A stretch of DNA of 64,000 nt from JACKII01 sp041687435 (GCA_041687435.1 JAWLBX010000006.1:1-64000); one strand, 5' to 3'; counted from the first letter of the stretch, positions 48,523 to 57,845 are shown. The notes: generated from the letters alone by a model not told the origin. Program-made: numbers and translations.

Positions 48523-49623
48523 CTAGCTGTAAAGCCGCTTCATAAAGCCATTCGCCGCCTGCCCGTCGATCCAGCGCAGCACCACAACCAGATCGCGCTC
48601 GCGGTCGATAATCACGCGGTTAGCGCCGGCACCGTGCATCATGATCAGGTGCGCCGGCGCATCCGGATATTGCAACCGGCTGGTGTTGAGCCAGAACATC
48701 AGGCCATAGCTGGGATTCAACGGGCAATGCCGCTCTGCCTCGTCCAGATAGGCACGCGAGATCAGTTGCCGCCCTTCCCAGACACCACCACGCGCCACCA
48801 GCAGCCCGGCGCGGGCCAGATCGTAGGCGGAGATGAACATGCCTCCTCCCCAGTGGCCACCGCCGGAGACACTCTGCACCAGCTTGCCGCGCACCTTGAC
48901 CCAGGAATTCTTGTAGCCATGCCATTCCCAAGTGCTGGAAGCGCCAATCGGGTCCATCAGGCGCTCTCGCAACAGAGCGGGCAGGCCCCGCCCGATAACG
49001 CGCAGGGCCGCCAGCGCCAGCCGGTTGACGCGCACATCGTTGTATTCCCAATGGGTGCCAGCAGGCTGGAGCCGCCGCGCTGCACCCTTTTCCGCATTTT
49101 TGCCCTCGGTCGAGAGATCGCGGTTGCGGTCAACCAAGTCTGGCTTGCTCCACAGCTCGCCCTCCCACTCGCTGGTCAGTTGCAGCAGCATGCGCCAGGT
49201 GATCGGCGCGTTGTGGTCGGAATCGAAGCCGCCATCATGCACCAAATGGCGGATGGGTGCGTCCAGGTCCGGGATCAGACCATCATCATGCGCAAGACCG
49301 ACGCAAAGCGAGATGAAAAACTTGGCAACGCTGAAGGTCATATCGGGACGCCAGGGCGTGCCCCACTCCGCCACGATCTTTCCGCCAGACAGAACCACAC
49401 CGGACGGGCCACCCCGCCCGCGGGTTGGGCCGATGATTTCGTTCCAAGGCGGCGGCTCGAAATGGCCGGATTCCAGATGCTCCTGCAAATTGTAGGACCA
49501 GGGCGAATCGTGCGCCTCGGCATGGGCGACAGCAGCCGCGACACCATTGGCGGAAAGACCGGCCTCTGCGGCGGCGACGCGCGCCCAGGCATCGTCACCG
49601 TTTGGGGGGAAATACAGGCTCAT
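48523..49623 (-). CDS. Serine hydrolase (beta-lactamase / penicillin-binding protein-like, class C fold)
   Basis: 366 residues. The three active-site motifs are SVAK (Ser98, Lys101), YND (Tyr-x-Asn type) and HGAG in place of KTG. This fits the esterase/beta-lactamase superfamily (6-aminohexanoate-dimer hydrolase or EstB-like) rather than a drug-resistance enzyme. No signal peptide is visible, so it is likely cytoplasmic. Its ATG overlaps the stop of the CoA-transferase gene (ATGA), linking the two. Confidence 0.9.
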   Translation of the reverse strand: MSLYFPPNGDDAWARVAAAEAGLSANGVAAAVAHAEAHDSPWSYNLQEHLESGHFEPPPWNEIIGPTRGRGGPSGVVLSGGKIVAEWGTPWRPDMTFSVAKFFISLCVGLAHDDGLIPDLDAPIRHLVHDGGFDSDHNAPITWRMLLQLTSEWEGELWSKPDLVDRNRDLSTEGKNAEKGAARRLQPAGTHWEYNDVRVNRLALAALRVIGRGLPALLRERLMDPIGASSTWEWHGYKNSWVKVRGKLVQSVSGGGHWGGGMFISAYDLARAGLLVARGGVWEGRQLISRAYLDEAERHCPLNPSYGLMFWLNTSRLQYPDAPAHLIMMHGAGANRVIIDRERDLVVVLRWIDGQAANGFMKRLYS

Positions 49624-50816
49624 GCCACAACTCCTGCTTGCCGCAATTCCGAAATCCGCTCCGCGTCAAGGCTGCAGAGATCGCTTAACACCTCATCCGT
49701 GTGCTCACCCAATAGCGGCGGGCGATGATGGTCGTCCACCGGCGTGTCGCTGAAATGATAAATGGAGGACAGTTGCCGCATCGGTCCGTGCGGGTGATCG
49801 ACGGTCTGGACCAACCTGCGGGCAGCAACGGCTTCGCCCTCCAGACATTCGGCAACCGTCTGTACCGGGCCTGCCGGCAGGCTGCGGAGCCTTTTCGCCC
49901 AGTAGGCGCGGGTTTCGGTGAGAAACACCTGATCGAGCATTTCATAAAGGGCGTCGCGATGCTCCTGCCGCGCTGCCATGGTGGCAAAACGCGGATCTGC
50001 CGCCAGGTCCGGCCGCTCCAAAAGATTGCACAATGTTTCCCAGAGGCGCTGGTTGCCCAGTGCAAGATAAATCGGGCCATCCTTGGCTGTCAGCACATTC
50101 ACCGGCGCCGCTGTCGGATGCGCATTGCCGGCGCGCGCCAGCATGGTGCCATCTGTCAGATAATGCTGTGCCGCATTCCCGGTAGCCACCACCGCGGCAT
50201 CGAACAGGGCCAGTTCGATATGCTGCCCCTTGCCCGTCTGCGTGCGGGCATAGAGCGCCGTCGCAATTGCCGTGGTTGCGTGCAGGGAGGTAAACGTGTC
50301 GACGATCGACAGCGGATGCCGCATCGGCGGCCCCTCGACCGGCCCGTTCATCGCCATCATGCCGGATTCCGCCTGCAACACGGGATCGAAGCCCGGCCGG
50401 TCGCTGAACGGCCCTTCCTGACCGTAGGCGCTGATGGAAACATAAATCAGGCCGGGATTTAGCTCAGCCAGGGTTTGATAGTCGATGCCCAGGCGCTTTG
50501 CGACGCCCGGCCGGAAATTCTCGATGGCAATGTCGCTCTGTTCTGCCAGCCGGTGGACCAGCGCCCTTCCCTCCGGCTTGGTCATGTCCAAGGCGACCGA
50601 GCGCTTGCCACGGTTGAAAGCCAGAAAAAAGTGGCTTTCGCCGCCATGATTCGGCCCGGCCATGTTGCGCGTATCATCGCCGCCCTTGGGATTTTCGATC
50701 TTGATAACGTCGGCGCCAAAATCCGCCAAAGTTTGGGTGCAGGCCGGGCCAGCAATTACCCGGCTGAAATCCAACACGCGCAGCCCCTTGAAAGGCGGCG
50801 CTCCCGATGCCGTCAT
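49620..50816 (-). CDS. CaiB/BaiF-family (class III) CoA-transferase
   Basis: 398 residues from ATG 50816, with GGAGGAG upstream. The N-terminal LRVLDFSRVIAGPACTQTLADFGADVIKIE segment, the catalytic-type Asp in the GFDPVLQAESGMM region, and ENFRPGVAKRLGIDY are all family hallmarks. It moves CoA between organic acids (formyl-CoA/oxalate, carnitine, mesaconyl and similar). The coupled serine hydrolase may deliver or process the acid. Substrate not readable. Confidence 0.93.
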   Translation of the reverse strand: MTASGAPPFKGLRVLDFSRVIAGPACTQTLADFGADVIKIENPKGGDDTRNMAGPNHGGESHFFLAFNRGKRSVALDMTKPEGRALVHRLAEQSDIAIENFRPGVAKRLGIDYQTLAELNPGLIYVSISAYGQEGPFSDRPGFDPVLQAESGMMAMNGPVEGPPMRHPLSIVDTFTSLHATTAIATALYARTQTGKGQHIELALFDAAVVATGNAAQHYLTDGTMLARAGNAHPTAAPVNVLTAKDGPIYLALGNQRLWETLCNLLERPDLAADPRFATMAARQEHRDALYEMLDQVFLTETRAYWAKRLRSLPAGPVQTVAECLEGEAVAARRLVQTVDHPHGPMRQLSSIYHFSDTPVDDHHRPPLLGEHTDEVLSDLCSLDAERISELRQAGVVA

Positions 50817-50900
50817 GCGGCGTTCTCCTCCATTGGTCGAAGCCGTCCGGCTCCATAAGTAGGGAGGAACTATAGCGCACCGATTGAAGGACAGAACCAT

Positions 50901-51353
50901 ATGACCCGCATCATCTCCGCCGCACTTGCCGCAGGCCTGATGATAAGCACCGCAGCATCAGCGCTTGCCAGCGACATCACTGCAAAGGATGCCTGGGCCC
51001 GTGCCCGCATTCCGGATGCCCGCGCGGGCGGCGCATACGTTACTCTTACCAACACCGGCGCAGCAGCGGACGCGGTGATCGCCGCTGCATCGCCAGTAGC
51101 CGACGTGGTCGAGATCCATACGCACCGCCATGTGGATGGCATCATGCGCATGGAGCAGGTTGAAGAAATTCCCCTTCCGGCTGGCGAGACCGTCACGTTG
51201 CAGCCGGGTGGCCTGCATATCATGCTGATCGGCCTGCGGGAGCCTTTGACCGAGGGCAAGCACTTTCCCGTGACGCTGACCTTCAGGACGGCGCCGGCCG
51301 TTACGGTCGACGTGACGGTGATGGGGATAGCCTCCCAGGGGCCGAAACAATAA
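50901..51353 (+). CDS. Periplasmic copper chaperone PCu(A)C
   Basis: 150 residues. A signal peptide (about 1-23, ending ALA) is followed by the PCu(A)C beta-barrel. The copper ligands of the H-M-x10-M-x21-H-x-M pattern are partly visible: EIHTH...GIMRMEQV and GGLHIMLIGL. It delivers Cu(I) to the CuA centre of cytochrome c oxidase in the periplasm. No Sco or cox genes are adjacent. Confidence 0.92.
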   Translation: MTRIISAALAAGLMISTAASALASDITAKDAWARARIPDARAGGAYVTLTNTGAAADAVIAAASPVADVVEIHTHRHVDGIMRMEQVEEIPLPAGETVTLQPGGLHIMLIGLREPLTEGKHFPVTLTFRTAPAVTVDVTVMGIASQGPKQ

Positions 51354-51408
51354 GATCGATTCAATAAGGTCAATTCAAATCGACTCGAAAACCCCGAGGA
51401 AACGCCCC

Positions 51409-52119
51409 ATGCATGCTTTTTCGCTCGACGGCCAGCACATTGCCATTACCGGCGCAGGTGGCGGTATCGGTTCCGCCTGCGCCCGTATCGCCTCGGAACT
51501 GGGCGCAAAGGTCAGCGCGACCGACCTTCGCGCGCCGTCGTTGGATGGCGTGCAGGGCTCAGGCCATCGGGCGGATGCGCTGGACGTCACGGATCAGGCG
51601 GCCGTAGAGGCATGGCTGGATGGGCTTGGGAATTTCGATGCGCTGATTGACTGCGCCGCTATCTGCCCGTTCACGGATTGGGATAACCAGGGATGGAACC
51701 AGGAAGCAGAGCGGCTTTTTCAGGTCAATATGATCGGCCCGCTCAACCTGGTGCGCGCCGCCATGCCCCGGCTGAAGACGCGCGGCAAAGGTAGCATCGC
51801 CCTTGTTGGCTCCATCGCCGGCAGGATTGGCGGGGTCCGCGCCTCGGCGCACTATGCCATGAGCAAGGGCGGTATCCATGCCTTCGTGCACTGGGCAAGC
51901 CGCCGCATGGCGCCTGAGTGCACGATCAACGCCGTAGCCCCCGGCCCGGTCGATACGCCGATGACTGCGGACGAAGAATTCGATTCCGAAAGTTTTCCGA
52001 TGCAACGCATGGCACGCGCCGAGGAGATTGCCGGCCCGCTGGTGTTCCTGGTCTCACCGGCCGCAAGCTATATCAACGGCGCGGTCCTGGACATCAACGG
52101 CGGTCTGCATTTCAGTTGA
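51409..52119 (+). CDS. Short-chain dehydrogenase/reductase
   Basis: 236 residues. ATG 51409 has a GAGGA box. The classical SDR motifs are TGAGGGIG (about 14-21), a Ser-Tyr-Lys catalytic set with SIAG and HYAMSKGG, and the C-terminal INGAVLDINGGLH. The NNAG motif is changed to DCAAICP. NAD(P)-linked oxidoreduction of an unknown alcohol or ketone. It stands 55 nt after the copper chaperone but is unlikely to be functionally linked. Confidence 0.9.
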   Translation: MHAFSLDGQHIAITGAGGGIGSACARIASELGAKVSATDLRAPSLDGVQGSGHRADALDVTDQAAVEAWLDGLGNFDALIDCAAICPFTDWDNQGWNQEAERLFQVNMIGPLNLVRAAMPRLKTRGKGSIALVGSIAGRIGGVRASAHYAMSKGGIHAFVHWASRRMAPECTINAVAPGPVDTPMTADEEFDSESFPMQRMARAEEIAGPLVFLVSPAASYINGAVLDINGGLHFS

Positions 52120-52277
52120 TCCGCAGGATTTGCTGCGGGTGCAGGGGTATGTCAGCGATCCTTACAGTGATTGGAAGATTTACAACCATACAACGGTATC
52201 GAGATACACACCATCACACCTGTCCAGCCAACCAATTGAAAATACTATAATTTTTCCGATCGTGCCATTGAACGTGT

Positions 52278-52304
52278 TTGACACCAGACTTGCATTGATA
52301 AAAT
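52278..52304 (+). promoter_or_regulatory. Candidate promoter of the PEP-CTERM-like gene
   Basis: TTGACA (52278-52283) and TAAAAT (52299-52304) with a 15-nt spacer, shorter than the ideal 17, lie in a locally AT-rich stretch ending 27 nt before ATG 52332. Confidence 0.35.
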
Positions 52305-52331
52305 GGCAGCGGCTAACAAATTGGAGCAATT

Positions 52332-53010
52332 ATGAAAAAGGTTATTACGGGAGTGCTTTTGGCAGCAGGGATTGGCGCAAGCGCGCCGGCCGCCGCAGAT
52401 TTAGACTTTTAATACAGTACGGATGGGGTGAGTTCCACCAAGTTCGAGACGATTGGAACATCCGAGAAGGGCATAGATTTTTACAACCGGACGGCCGCTA
52501 CCGGTTACGATCCAGAGCCACCCTTCGCACTGACGCCGAACCGCGTGCATGTGTACGTGCATGAAAATACTCTGACAGAGTATTACTCATTGCAGTTGAT
52601 CCTGGATGCCGCCACCACCAACACGGCCGGCACGGCCCGCATTTCGTTCAATGGCCTGCCGCTGCCCGCCCAAGTCTGGCTTCTGGACGATCCCAACGAA
52701 GGCGGCACCCACGTCACGACCCCGCCGACCGGAGTGCATGACTTCACTTGGGCCATGAACAGGGCGGACGGCATTGTCTGGCGCGATCTGATCGGCCAAT
52801 GGACGATTTCCATCGACCTTAGCAACGTGGCGGGCCTGGATCCGATCGCACTTTACGATGGCCCAAGTGATACGTCGCCAACCGCCATTGACGTGGGGCC
52901 GCTGACCAATACGCTGTACATTCGGGCTGTCTCCGAACCGGCTATGTTGGGCCTGATGGGTGCGATGATGATAGGCGGTGCGGTTCGCAAACCGTCGCCG
53001 CAATGGCTGA
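52332..53010 (+). pseudogene. PEP-CTERM-like exported protein broken by an ochre stop and a probable frameshift
   Basis: ATG 52332 encodes a clear signal peptide (MKKVITGVLLAAGIGASA, then PAAA). The frame meets TAA at 52410-52412 after only 26 residues. The same frame then stays open (YSTDGVSSTKFETIG...) as a protein of about 200 residues. Its end has the layout of a PEP-CTERM sorting signal: SEPAMLGLMGAMMIGGAVRK, that is, a (P/S)EP box, a short hydrophobic helix and basic residues. In the zero frame it runs on to 53099 through a terminator. Dropping one A from the AAA at 52989-52991 would instead end it as ...AVRNRRRNG with TGA at 53008-53010, the normal PEP-CTERM style. Exosortase is not in the window. 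Body function unknown. Confidence 0.7.
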
Positions 53011-53045
53011 ACACCCGTCCCCTTGGGAATGACGATTGCATGACG

Positions 53046-53073
53046 GGCCGGCGCTTATATCACCGGCCTTTTT
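53046..53073 (+). terminator. Rho-independent terminator of the PEP-CTERM-like gene
   Basis: GGCCGG (53046-53051) pairs with CCGGCC (53063-53068) and is followed directly by five T (53069-53073). It serves the plus strand. It would lie inside the coding region if the zero frame to 53099 were real, which argues for an earlier natural stop at 53008-53010. Confidence 0.7.
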
Positions 53074-53081
53074 CTTTGCCG

Positions 53082-54710
53082 TCACGACCGGCCGCTTAAA
53101 CGTCCCAGCAGTACCATCGGCAGGATGCCAGCAACCACGATGGCCAGAGCTGACAAGGCGCTCGCTTCCAACTGCTCGGTACTGGCCAACTGATAGACAT
53201 GGCTGGCCAGCGTCTCGTAGTTGAACGGGCGTAGCAGCAGGGTTATTGGTAACTCCTTCATCGTATCGACGAAAACCAGCGCCGCCGCTGTCAGCAGGCT
53301 GCCGCGCAGCATCGGCACATGCACCCGCCAAAGCGTTTCACGCGGGGCCATGCCAAGCGTGCGGGCGGCATCATCCATACTCACCGTAACGCGCTGCAAC
53401 CCAGCATCGACCGTACCGTGTGCCAGCGCGACAAAGCGAACGGTCAGCGCAAAAACCAGCGCAAAAACCGTGCCGCCGAGAATGGCCCGTGGCTGCCCGC
53501 CGAACCATTCGACCACATCGGCGATTGCCAGATCGGCTTGCGTCATGGGCAACAGCACCCCCAAAGCCAGCACGGCACCGGGCACGCCATACCCCAGTGT
53601 TGCAAACCGAACGCCGTGACGCATCATCCGGCTTGGCCGCAGGCGTGCGCCGTAGGCCAGGATCAGGGCGGCGACCACAGCGGCCACCGATGTCAAACCT
53701 GCGATTGTCAGGCTATGGCCCGCCAGCAGCAGAAATTCCGCAAGGCTCTCCCCCTCTAACCGCCCGAATGCGTGATACAGCAGGCGCCCGCCGGGCACGG
53801 CGAACCCCAATGCGAGCGGCAGGCTGACCAGAACCGCCGTCGTCCAAGCCACACCTCGCGGCAGCCTTCGGCGTAGACTTAGAGCCCCGGTCGAGTCGAA
53901 CCGGCGGCCGCCACGTGCGAAGTGTTCCACCGTCGCCAAAATCAGGATCAGCCCCAGCAGCAGCAACGCTATTTGTGCTGCACCGTCCGGCCGTCCCAGA
54001 TGCAGCCAGACGTCGAATATGCCGACAGTCAGCGTCTGAATGCCGAAATGTTCGACCGCGCCAATGTCGTTAATCGTCTCCATCCAGACGATGAGAACCC
54101 CCGCGGCCAGGGCCGGACGGGCCAACGGCACGCCGACCCGCCAAAACGCGCCGAACGGCCCCTGCCCCAACAGCCGCGCGGCCTCTATCTGCCGCGCTCC
54201 CTGCCCCAGGAAGGCAGCCCGGGCCAGCCAATAAACATAGGGGTATAAACAAAGCGACAGCAGCACTATGCCGCCCGCGAGCGAACGCACTTCGGGGAAA
54301 GTGTAATCGCGCGCGCTCTGCCAGCCAAAGGCGGTGCGCAACGCCGTTTGCACCGGCCCAGCATAATCCAGCAGATCGGTATAGACGAAAGCAATCAGAT
54401 AGGTCGGCATCGCCAGCGGCAGGAACAACGCACCGTCCAGCCAGCGGCGCCCGGGAAAGTCATAGACGCTTACCATCCAGGCCAGCGGAACCCCAAGCAA
54501 CAGCGTCCCCAAGCCGACTCCCAGCCCCAGCAGCAAGGTATTGCTTAGATAGTCCTGCAACACCGATGACCAGAGGTGCTGCCAGAGCGCGAGACTGGGC
54601 GTCAGCGCAAGCCAGACAACCGCCAGCAAAGGCAGTGCCACAAACCCGGCCAGCAGGCCGACACCCAACGCCCAGGCCCGGCCGCCATCGGCCCGCCGTT
54701 TGTGGATCAT
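53082..54710 (-). CDS. Fe(III) ABC transporter permease (FbpB/AfuB type, two fused permease halves)
   Basis: 542 residues with about 12 membrane helices in two similar halves. Each half carries an ABC-coupling EAA loop: IEAARLLGQGPFGAFWRVGVPLA in the first and DDAARTLGMAPRETLWRVHVP in the second. The layout is that of ferric-iron (FbpB/SfuB) permeases. The start lies 3 nt after the stop of the Fur-family regulator gene, so they are co-transcribed. The binding protein and ATPase (FbpA, FbpC) are not in the window. Confidence 0.9.
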   Translation of the reverse strand: MIHKRRADGGRAWALGVGLLAGFVALPLLAVVWLALTPSLALWQHLWSSVLQDYLSNTLLLGLGVGLGTLLLGVPLAWMVSVYDFPGRRWLDGALFLPLAMPTYLIAFVYTDLLDYAGPVQTALRTAFGWQSARDYTFPEVRSLAGGIVLLSLCLYPYVYWLARAAFLGQGARQIEAARLLGQGPFGAFWRVGVPLARPALAAGVLIVWMETINDIGAVEHFGIQTLTVGIFDVWLHLGRPDGAAQIALLLLGLILILATVEHFARGGRRFDSTGALSLRRRLPRGVAWTTAVLVSLPLALGFAVPGGRLLYHAFGRLEGESLAEFLLLAGHSLTIAGLTSVAAVVAALILAYGARLRPSRMMRHGVRFATLGYGVPGAVLALGVLLPMTQADLAIADVVEWFGGQPRAILGGTVFALVFALTVRFVALAHGTVDAGLQRVTVSMDDAARTLGMAPRETLWRVHVPMLRGSLLTAAALVFVDTMKELPITLLLRPFNYETLASHVYQLASTEQLEASALSALAIVVAGILPMVLLGRLSGRS

Positions 54711-54713
54711 CGG

Positions 54714-55127
54714 CTAGGGCCTGATCTTCCGGCCATATAGCTCAAGACGGTGATCGACCAATTCGTACCCCAGATCGCGGGCGATCCGTTCCTTCATTTC
54801 TTCAATCTCGGAGTTGTGGAACTCGATCACCTCACCCGATTCGATGTCGATCAGATGTTCGTGGTGCTCGCCGCTTTCCTCGTAACGGGCCCGGCCCTCT
54901 CCAAAATCATGACGGATCAGGATGTTCGCATCCTCGAACAGCTTGAGCGAGCGGTAGACCGTTGCAATCGAAATGCGGGAATCGATCTCCGTCGCGCGGC
55001 GGTAGACGGTTTCCACATCGGGATGATCCGACGCCTCGGATATGACGCGGGCGATGATGCGGCGCTGGTCCGTCATCTTCAGGCCTTTTTGCAGGCAGAG
55101 TTGCTCCAGGGTTGAGAGGTCGACCAT
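54714..55127 (-). CDS. fur: Fur-family metal-responsive transcriptional regulator
   Basis: 137 residues from ATG 55127, with a GAGG box. The winged-helix DNA-binding domain (about 1-83) ends in RISIATVYRSLKLFEDANIL, the recognition helix region. The dimerisation domain has the metal-binding segment EHHEHLIDIESGEVIEF. The family includes Fur, Mur, Irr and Zur; the typical cysteine zinc pairs are absent, as in many alphaproteobacterial Fur/Mur proteins. Directly upstream of an iron permease, which supports iron control. Confidence 0.93.
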   Translation of the reverse strand: MVDLSTLEQLCLQKGLKMTDQRRIIARVISEASDHPDVETVYRRATEIDSRISIATVYRSLKLFEDANILIRHDFGEGRARYEESGEHHEHLIDIESGEVIEFHNSEIEEMKERIARDLGYELVDHRLELYGRKIRP

Positions 55128-55202
55128 CGTTCCATCCTCGCGCACAGGTTTGAGGCGTTATAACCAAGCGCATCGGCCTTGGCGAGGGTGGAGCCTTACC
55201 GC

Positions 55203-56033
55203 TTAAGGTCTAGGCATCGCCCGCGCCAACAAGCTGCCAATCGGCACCATGCGACCGATAGCGTAGCGGATGAAGAGGTCTAGCGCACCTTCCGCCTGCG
55301 CCCTGATCTCAGACGAAAGGTCACCGCTTGGCTCCGGCATGCGATACGCTAGCCGGCGGCTGATACCCTGGGCGATCGTCAGGTTTTCCGCGATCATCCG
55401 ATCGACCTCCCCTTCCCGGTTCAGCAAGGCAAGCCGCGTCCACACCAGCGCCAGGAAGGCCGGCCAGTGCGACAGATGCCGGTACATGCTGGCCAGAACC
55501 CGCTGGTCCGGATCGCCGATGGCGTTCAGCATCAGCACCAGTTGTGCCGATGCTGCCGGCATTTCGCCAATCGGCACCAGGGCCGGCAATTCCCCCACTA
55601 TCTCCATCCCAGGATCGGCAGCGGGCAAGGGCGCTGCATCGCCCTCCCCTCTTACCTTGGCCCTGAGGGCGGCCAGAGCGATCAGATTCATGGAGTTTGA
55701 GCGGTCATAGGAAGTCAGCACCTGCCGGATTCCGACGCGCGCTCCGGCCGTGAGTCCGGCAGCATCCAGCGCTGCAACCGGCCATTCCGGTTGCGGCGGC
55801 AATACCAAGCTCTGCCGCAGGTGCGCCGCCGCCCGCGCCACCTCGCCCGAGGCATAAAGAGGGCGGACGGTGGACCAAGTCCATGGCAGCGCGCCGGGCA
55901 TGGTGGCCAGATAGCGCCAGATCAGGTTGACGACCGGCACGCCCAGCGTCGTGCGGATATCGGCATAGATCTCAGCGATTGCACCAGTCGCTTCGGCTTC
56001 GGTAATGGCTGGGACGGGGTCGGATGCGGTCAT
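55203..56033 (-). CDS. DehI-like (group I 2-haloacid dehalogenase family) protein
   Basis: 276 residues. The N-terminal TEAEATGAIAEIYADIRTTL followed by VNLIWRYLATMPGALPW matches the DehI pattern. It recurs in weaker form in the second half (AQLVLMLNAIGD...MYRHLSHWPAFL), the internal pseudo-duplication known for DehI. DehI enzymes displace halide from both D- and L-2-haloacids. The family is broad, and I could not align the catalytic Asp, so activity is unproven. It lies 47 nt after the GMC oxidoreductase on the same strand. Confidence 0.6.
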   Translation of the reverse strand: MTASDPVPAITEAEATGAIAEIYADIRTTLGVPVVNLIWRYLATMPGALPWTWSTVRPLYASGEVARAAAHLRQSLVLPPQPEWPVAALDAAGLTAGARVGIRQVLTSYDRSNSMNLIALAALRAKVRGEGDAAPLPAADPGMEIVGELPALVPIGEMPAASAQLVLMLNAIGDPDQRVLASMYRHLSHWPAFLALVWTRLALLNREGEVDRMIAENLTIAQGISRRLAYRMPEPSGDLSSEIRAQAEGALDLFIRYAIGRMVPIGSLLARAMPRP

Positions 56034-56080
56034 ACTGGTCTTCCGGCTTGCGGTATCGGCGGGGATGATTACGGCGGCGC

Positions 56081-57751
56081 CTATGCTGCCGCTTTCACCC
56101 CTTCTTTGGCCGCGGCGAGCACCATCTCAGCGCATTTCTCGCCGATCATAATGCTGGGAGCATTGGTGTTACCACTGGTAAGGGTCGGCATGATGGAGGC
56201 ATCGGCAACACGCAGGCCCTCAATGCCATGCACACGCAAATTGTCATCCACCACCGCCCGCGGATCGCTCGCCGGGCCCATCTTGCAGGTGCCGACCGGG
56301 TGATAGGTGGTTTCCGCGGTGTTGCGCACCCATTCCAGCAGTTCCTCATCGCTCTGAAGATGAGCACCGGGTGCGATTTCCTTACCGGTCCAATCGGCGA
56401 TGGGCGGTGTCGCCATCAACTCCCGCGCCTTGCGCATGGCGGCCAGCAGGCCGTCGCGGTCGTGCTGGGCCGACAGGAAGTTGAACTGAATCGCCGGCGG
56501 CTCGGCCGGATCCGCAGACTTGATGTGGATCGAGCCCAAACTCTCCGAACGCAGCACGTTGATGTTCATAGTGATGCCCTTGAGGTTGGGCGACACGCGC
56601 CGCTCCCGTCCAATCATCTCGTAGATGAACGGCAGGATGGAGATGGTCGCGTCCGGCGTCTCCAGCCCCTCGCGCGTTTTGAAATACATGCGCAACGGTA
56701 CAGACGTACGGGCAAGGAAACCATCCTTGAACAGGGCGTATTTTGCCGCCTCCACCGCCAGGCGCCAGCCGCGGCCACCATCGTTGAAGGTGGCGTTTGG
56801 CTCGGTGATCGCAAACTTGACGCGCGGGCTATAGTGATCGCGCAGGTTTTCGCCGACGCCCGGCAATTCGTGGGCCGGTTTGATGCCGAGTTGGCGCAGC
56901 ATGTCAGTCTGGCCGATACCGGAAAGCTCCAACAGTTTGGGCGAGTTGATCGATCCACCGGAGACGATCACCTCCCGCGCCGCGCGCGCTTCCCGCTTCT
57001 CCCCTTTTACCGCGTAGCGAACGCCCACGCACCGCTTGCCCTTGAGAATCAGACCTTCTGCCATTGCCCCCTGTTCGATGGTCAGGTTGTGCCGGCCACG
57101 GGCGGGATCGAGATAGCAAAAGGCAGTGGATTGGCGCCGTCCCTTGGCGATCGTCACCTGGGACATGCCAATGCCTTCCTGGGTCTTACCGTTCAGGTCC
57201 GGGTTGAACGGCACGCCGATCTTTTCCGCCGACTCGATAATCTTTTCCAGCAAAGGCATCTTGTGGCGCGGGGTGTCGCAGACCCGGAGCGGCCCGTTAC
57301 GGCCGCGAAACTCGCCGTCGCCACTGTCATAGGACTCCATTTTCTTGAAGACCGGCAGCACGTCCTGATAGCTCCAGCCGCGATTGCCGAGCTGGGCCCA
57401 ATGGTCATAATCCTGCGCCTGTCCGCGGATAAAGACCATGCCGTTGATAGAGCTGGAACCGCCCAGCATCTTGCCCCGGGGCACCTCGATCCGCCGGCCG
57501 CCAGAGCCCTCGTCCGGTTCGGAGGAATAGCACCAGTTCACCGCGGGATTGTCGATCAGCTTGGCAATGCCAACCGGCACCTTGGACCAGAAAAACTCCG
57601 AGCCCTCCGTACCGGCTTCAAGGCAAAGAACCTTGTATTCGCCGCTCTCGGAAAGGCGGGCAGCGACGGCGGCACCAGCCGAACCGGCGCCAACGACGAT
57701 ATAATCATAAGTTGTTTCCAACAGACCTGGCTCCATATTTGCGCGCACCAT
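56081..57751 (-). CDS. GMC-family FAD oxidoreductase (choline/alcohol dehydrogenase-like)
   Basis: About 556 residues from ATG 57751; ATG 57736, five codons later, is also possible and neither has a strong ribosome site. It has the FAD-binding VVGAGSAGAAVAARL, the GMC signature GGSSSINGMVFIRGQ, and the active-site His in YHPVGTCKMG with Asn in NTNAPS. BetA-like alcohol dehydrogenases of this type oxidise choline, polyethylene glycol or other alcohols. The DehI-like gene follows on the same strand. Confidence 0.93.
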   Translation of the reverse strand: MVRANMEPGLLETTYDYIVVGAGSAGAAVAARLSESGEYKVLCLEAGTEGSEFFWSKVPVGIAKLIDNPAVNWCYSSEPDEGSGGRRIEVPRGKMLGGSSSINGMVFIRGQAQDYDHWAQLGNRGWSYQDVLPVFKKMESYDSGDGEFRGRNGPLRVCDTPRHKMPLLEKIIESAEKIGVPFNPDLNGKTQEGIGMSQVTIAKGRRQSTAFCYLDPARGRHNLTIEQGAMAEGLILKGKRCVGVRYAVKGEKREARAAREVIVSGGSINSPKLLELSGIGQTDMLRQLGIKPAHELPGVGENLRDHYSPRVKFAITEPNATFNDGGRGWRLAVEAAKYALFKDGFLARTSVPLRMYFKTREGLETPDATISILPFIYEMIGRERRVSPNLKGITMNINVLRSESLGSIHIKSADPAEPPAIQFNFLSAQHDRDGLLAAMRKARELMATPPIADWTGKEIAPGAHLQSDEELLEWVRNTAETTYHPVGTCKMGPASDPRAVVDDNLRVHGIEGLRVADASIMPTLTSGNTNAPSIMIGEKCAEMVLAAAKEGVKAAA

Positions 57752-57845
57752 ATCGTGCTTTGGAACTAGGAAGCCAGGGTGTGCCCGTGTTGGCAAGAGG
57801 CCGGCCGGCCTTTTCGACCGAAATCGGCCGGCCAGGGCCGCTCGG

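Noticed and set aside
48506..49728. Extension of the LLM oxidoreductase frame to 728 residues
   Set aside because: Produced by the frameshift at 48403; the extension is antisense to a well-supported serine hydrolase.
56228..57769. 513-codon plus-strand open frame opposite the GMC oxidoreductase
   Set aside because: Antisense shadow without motifs; the minus-strand gene is unmistakable.
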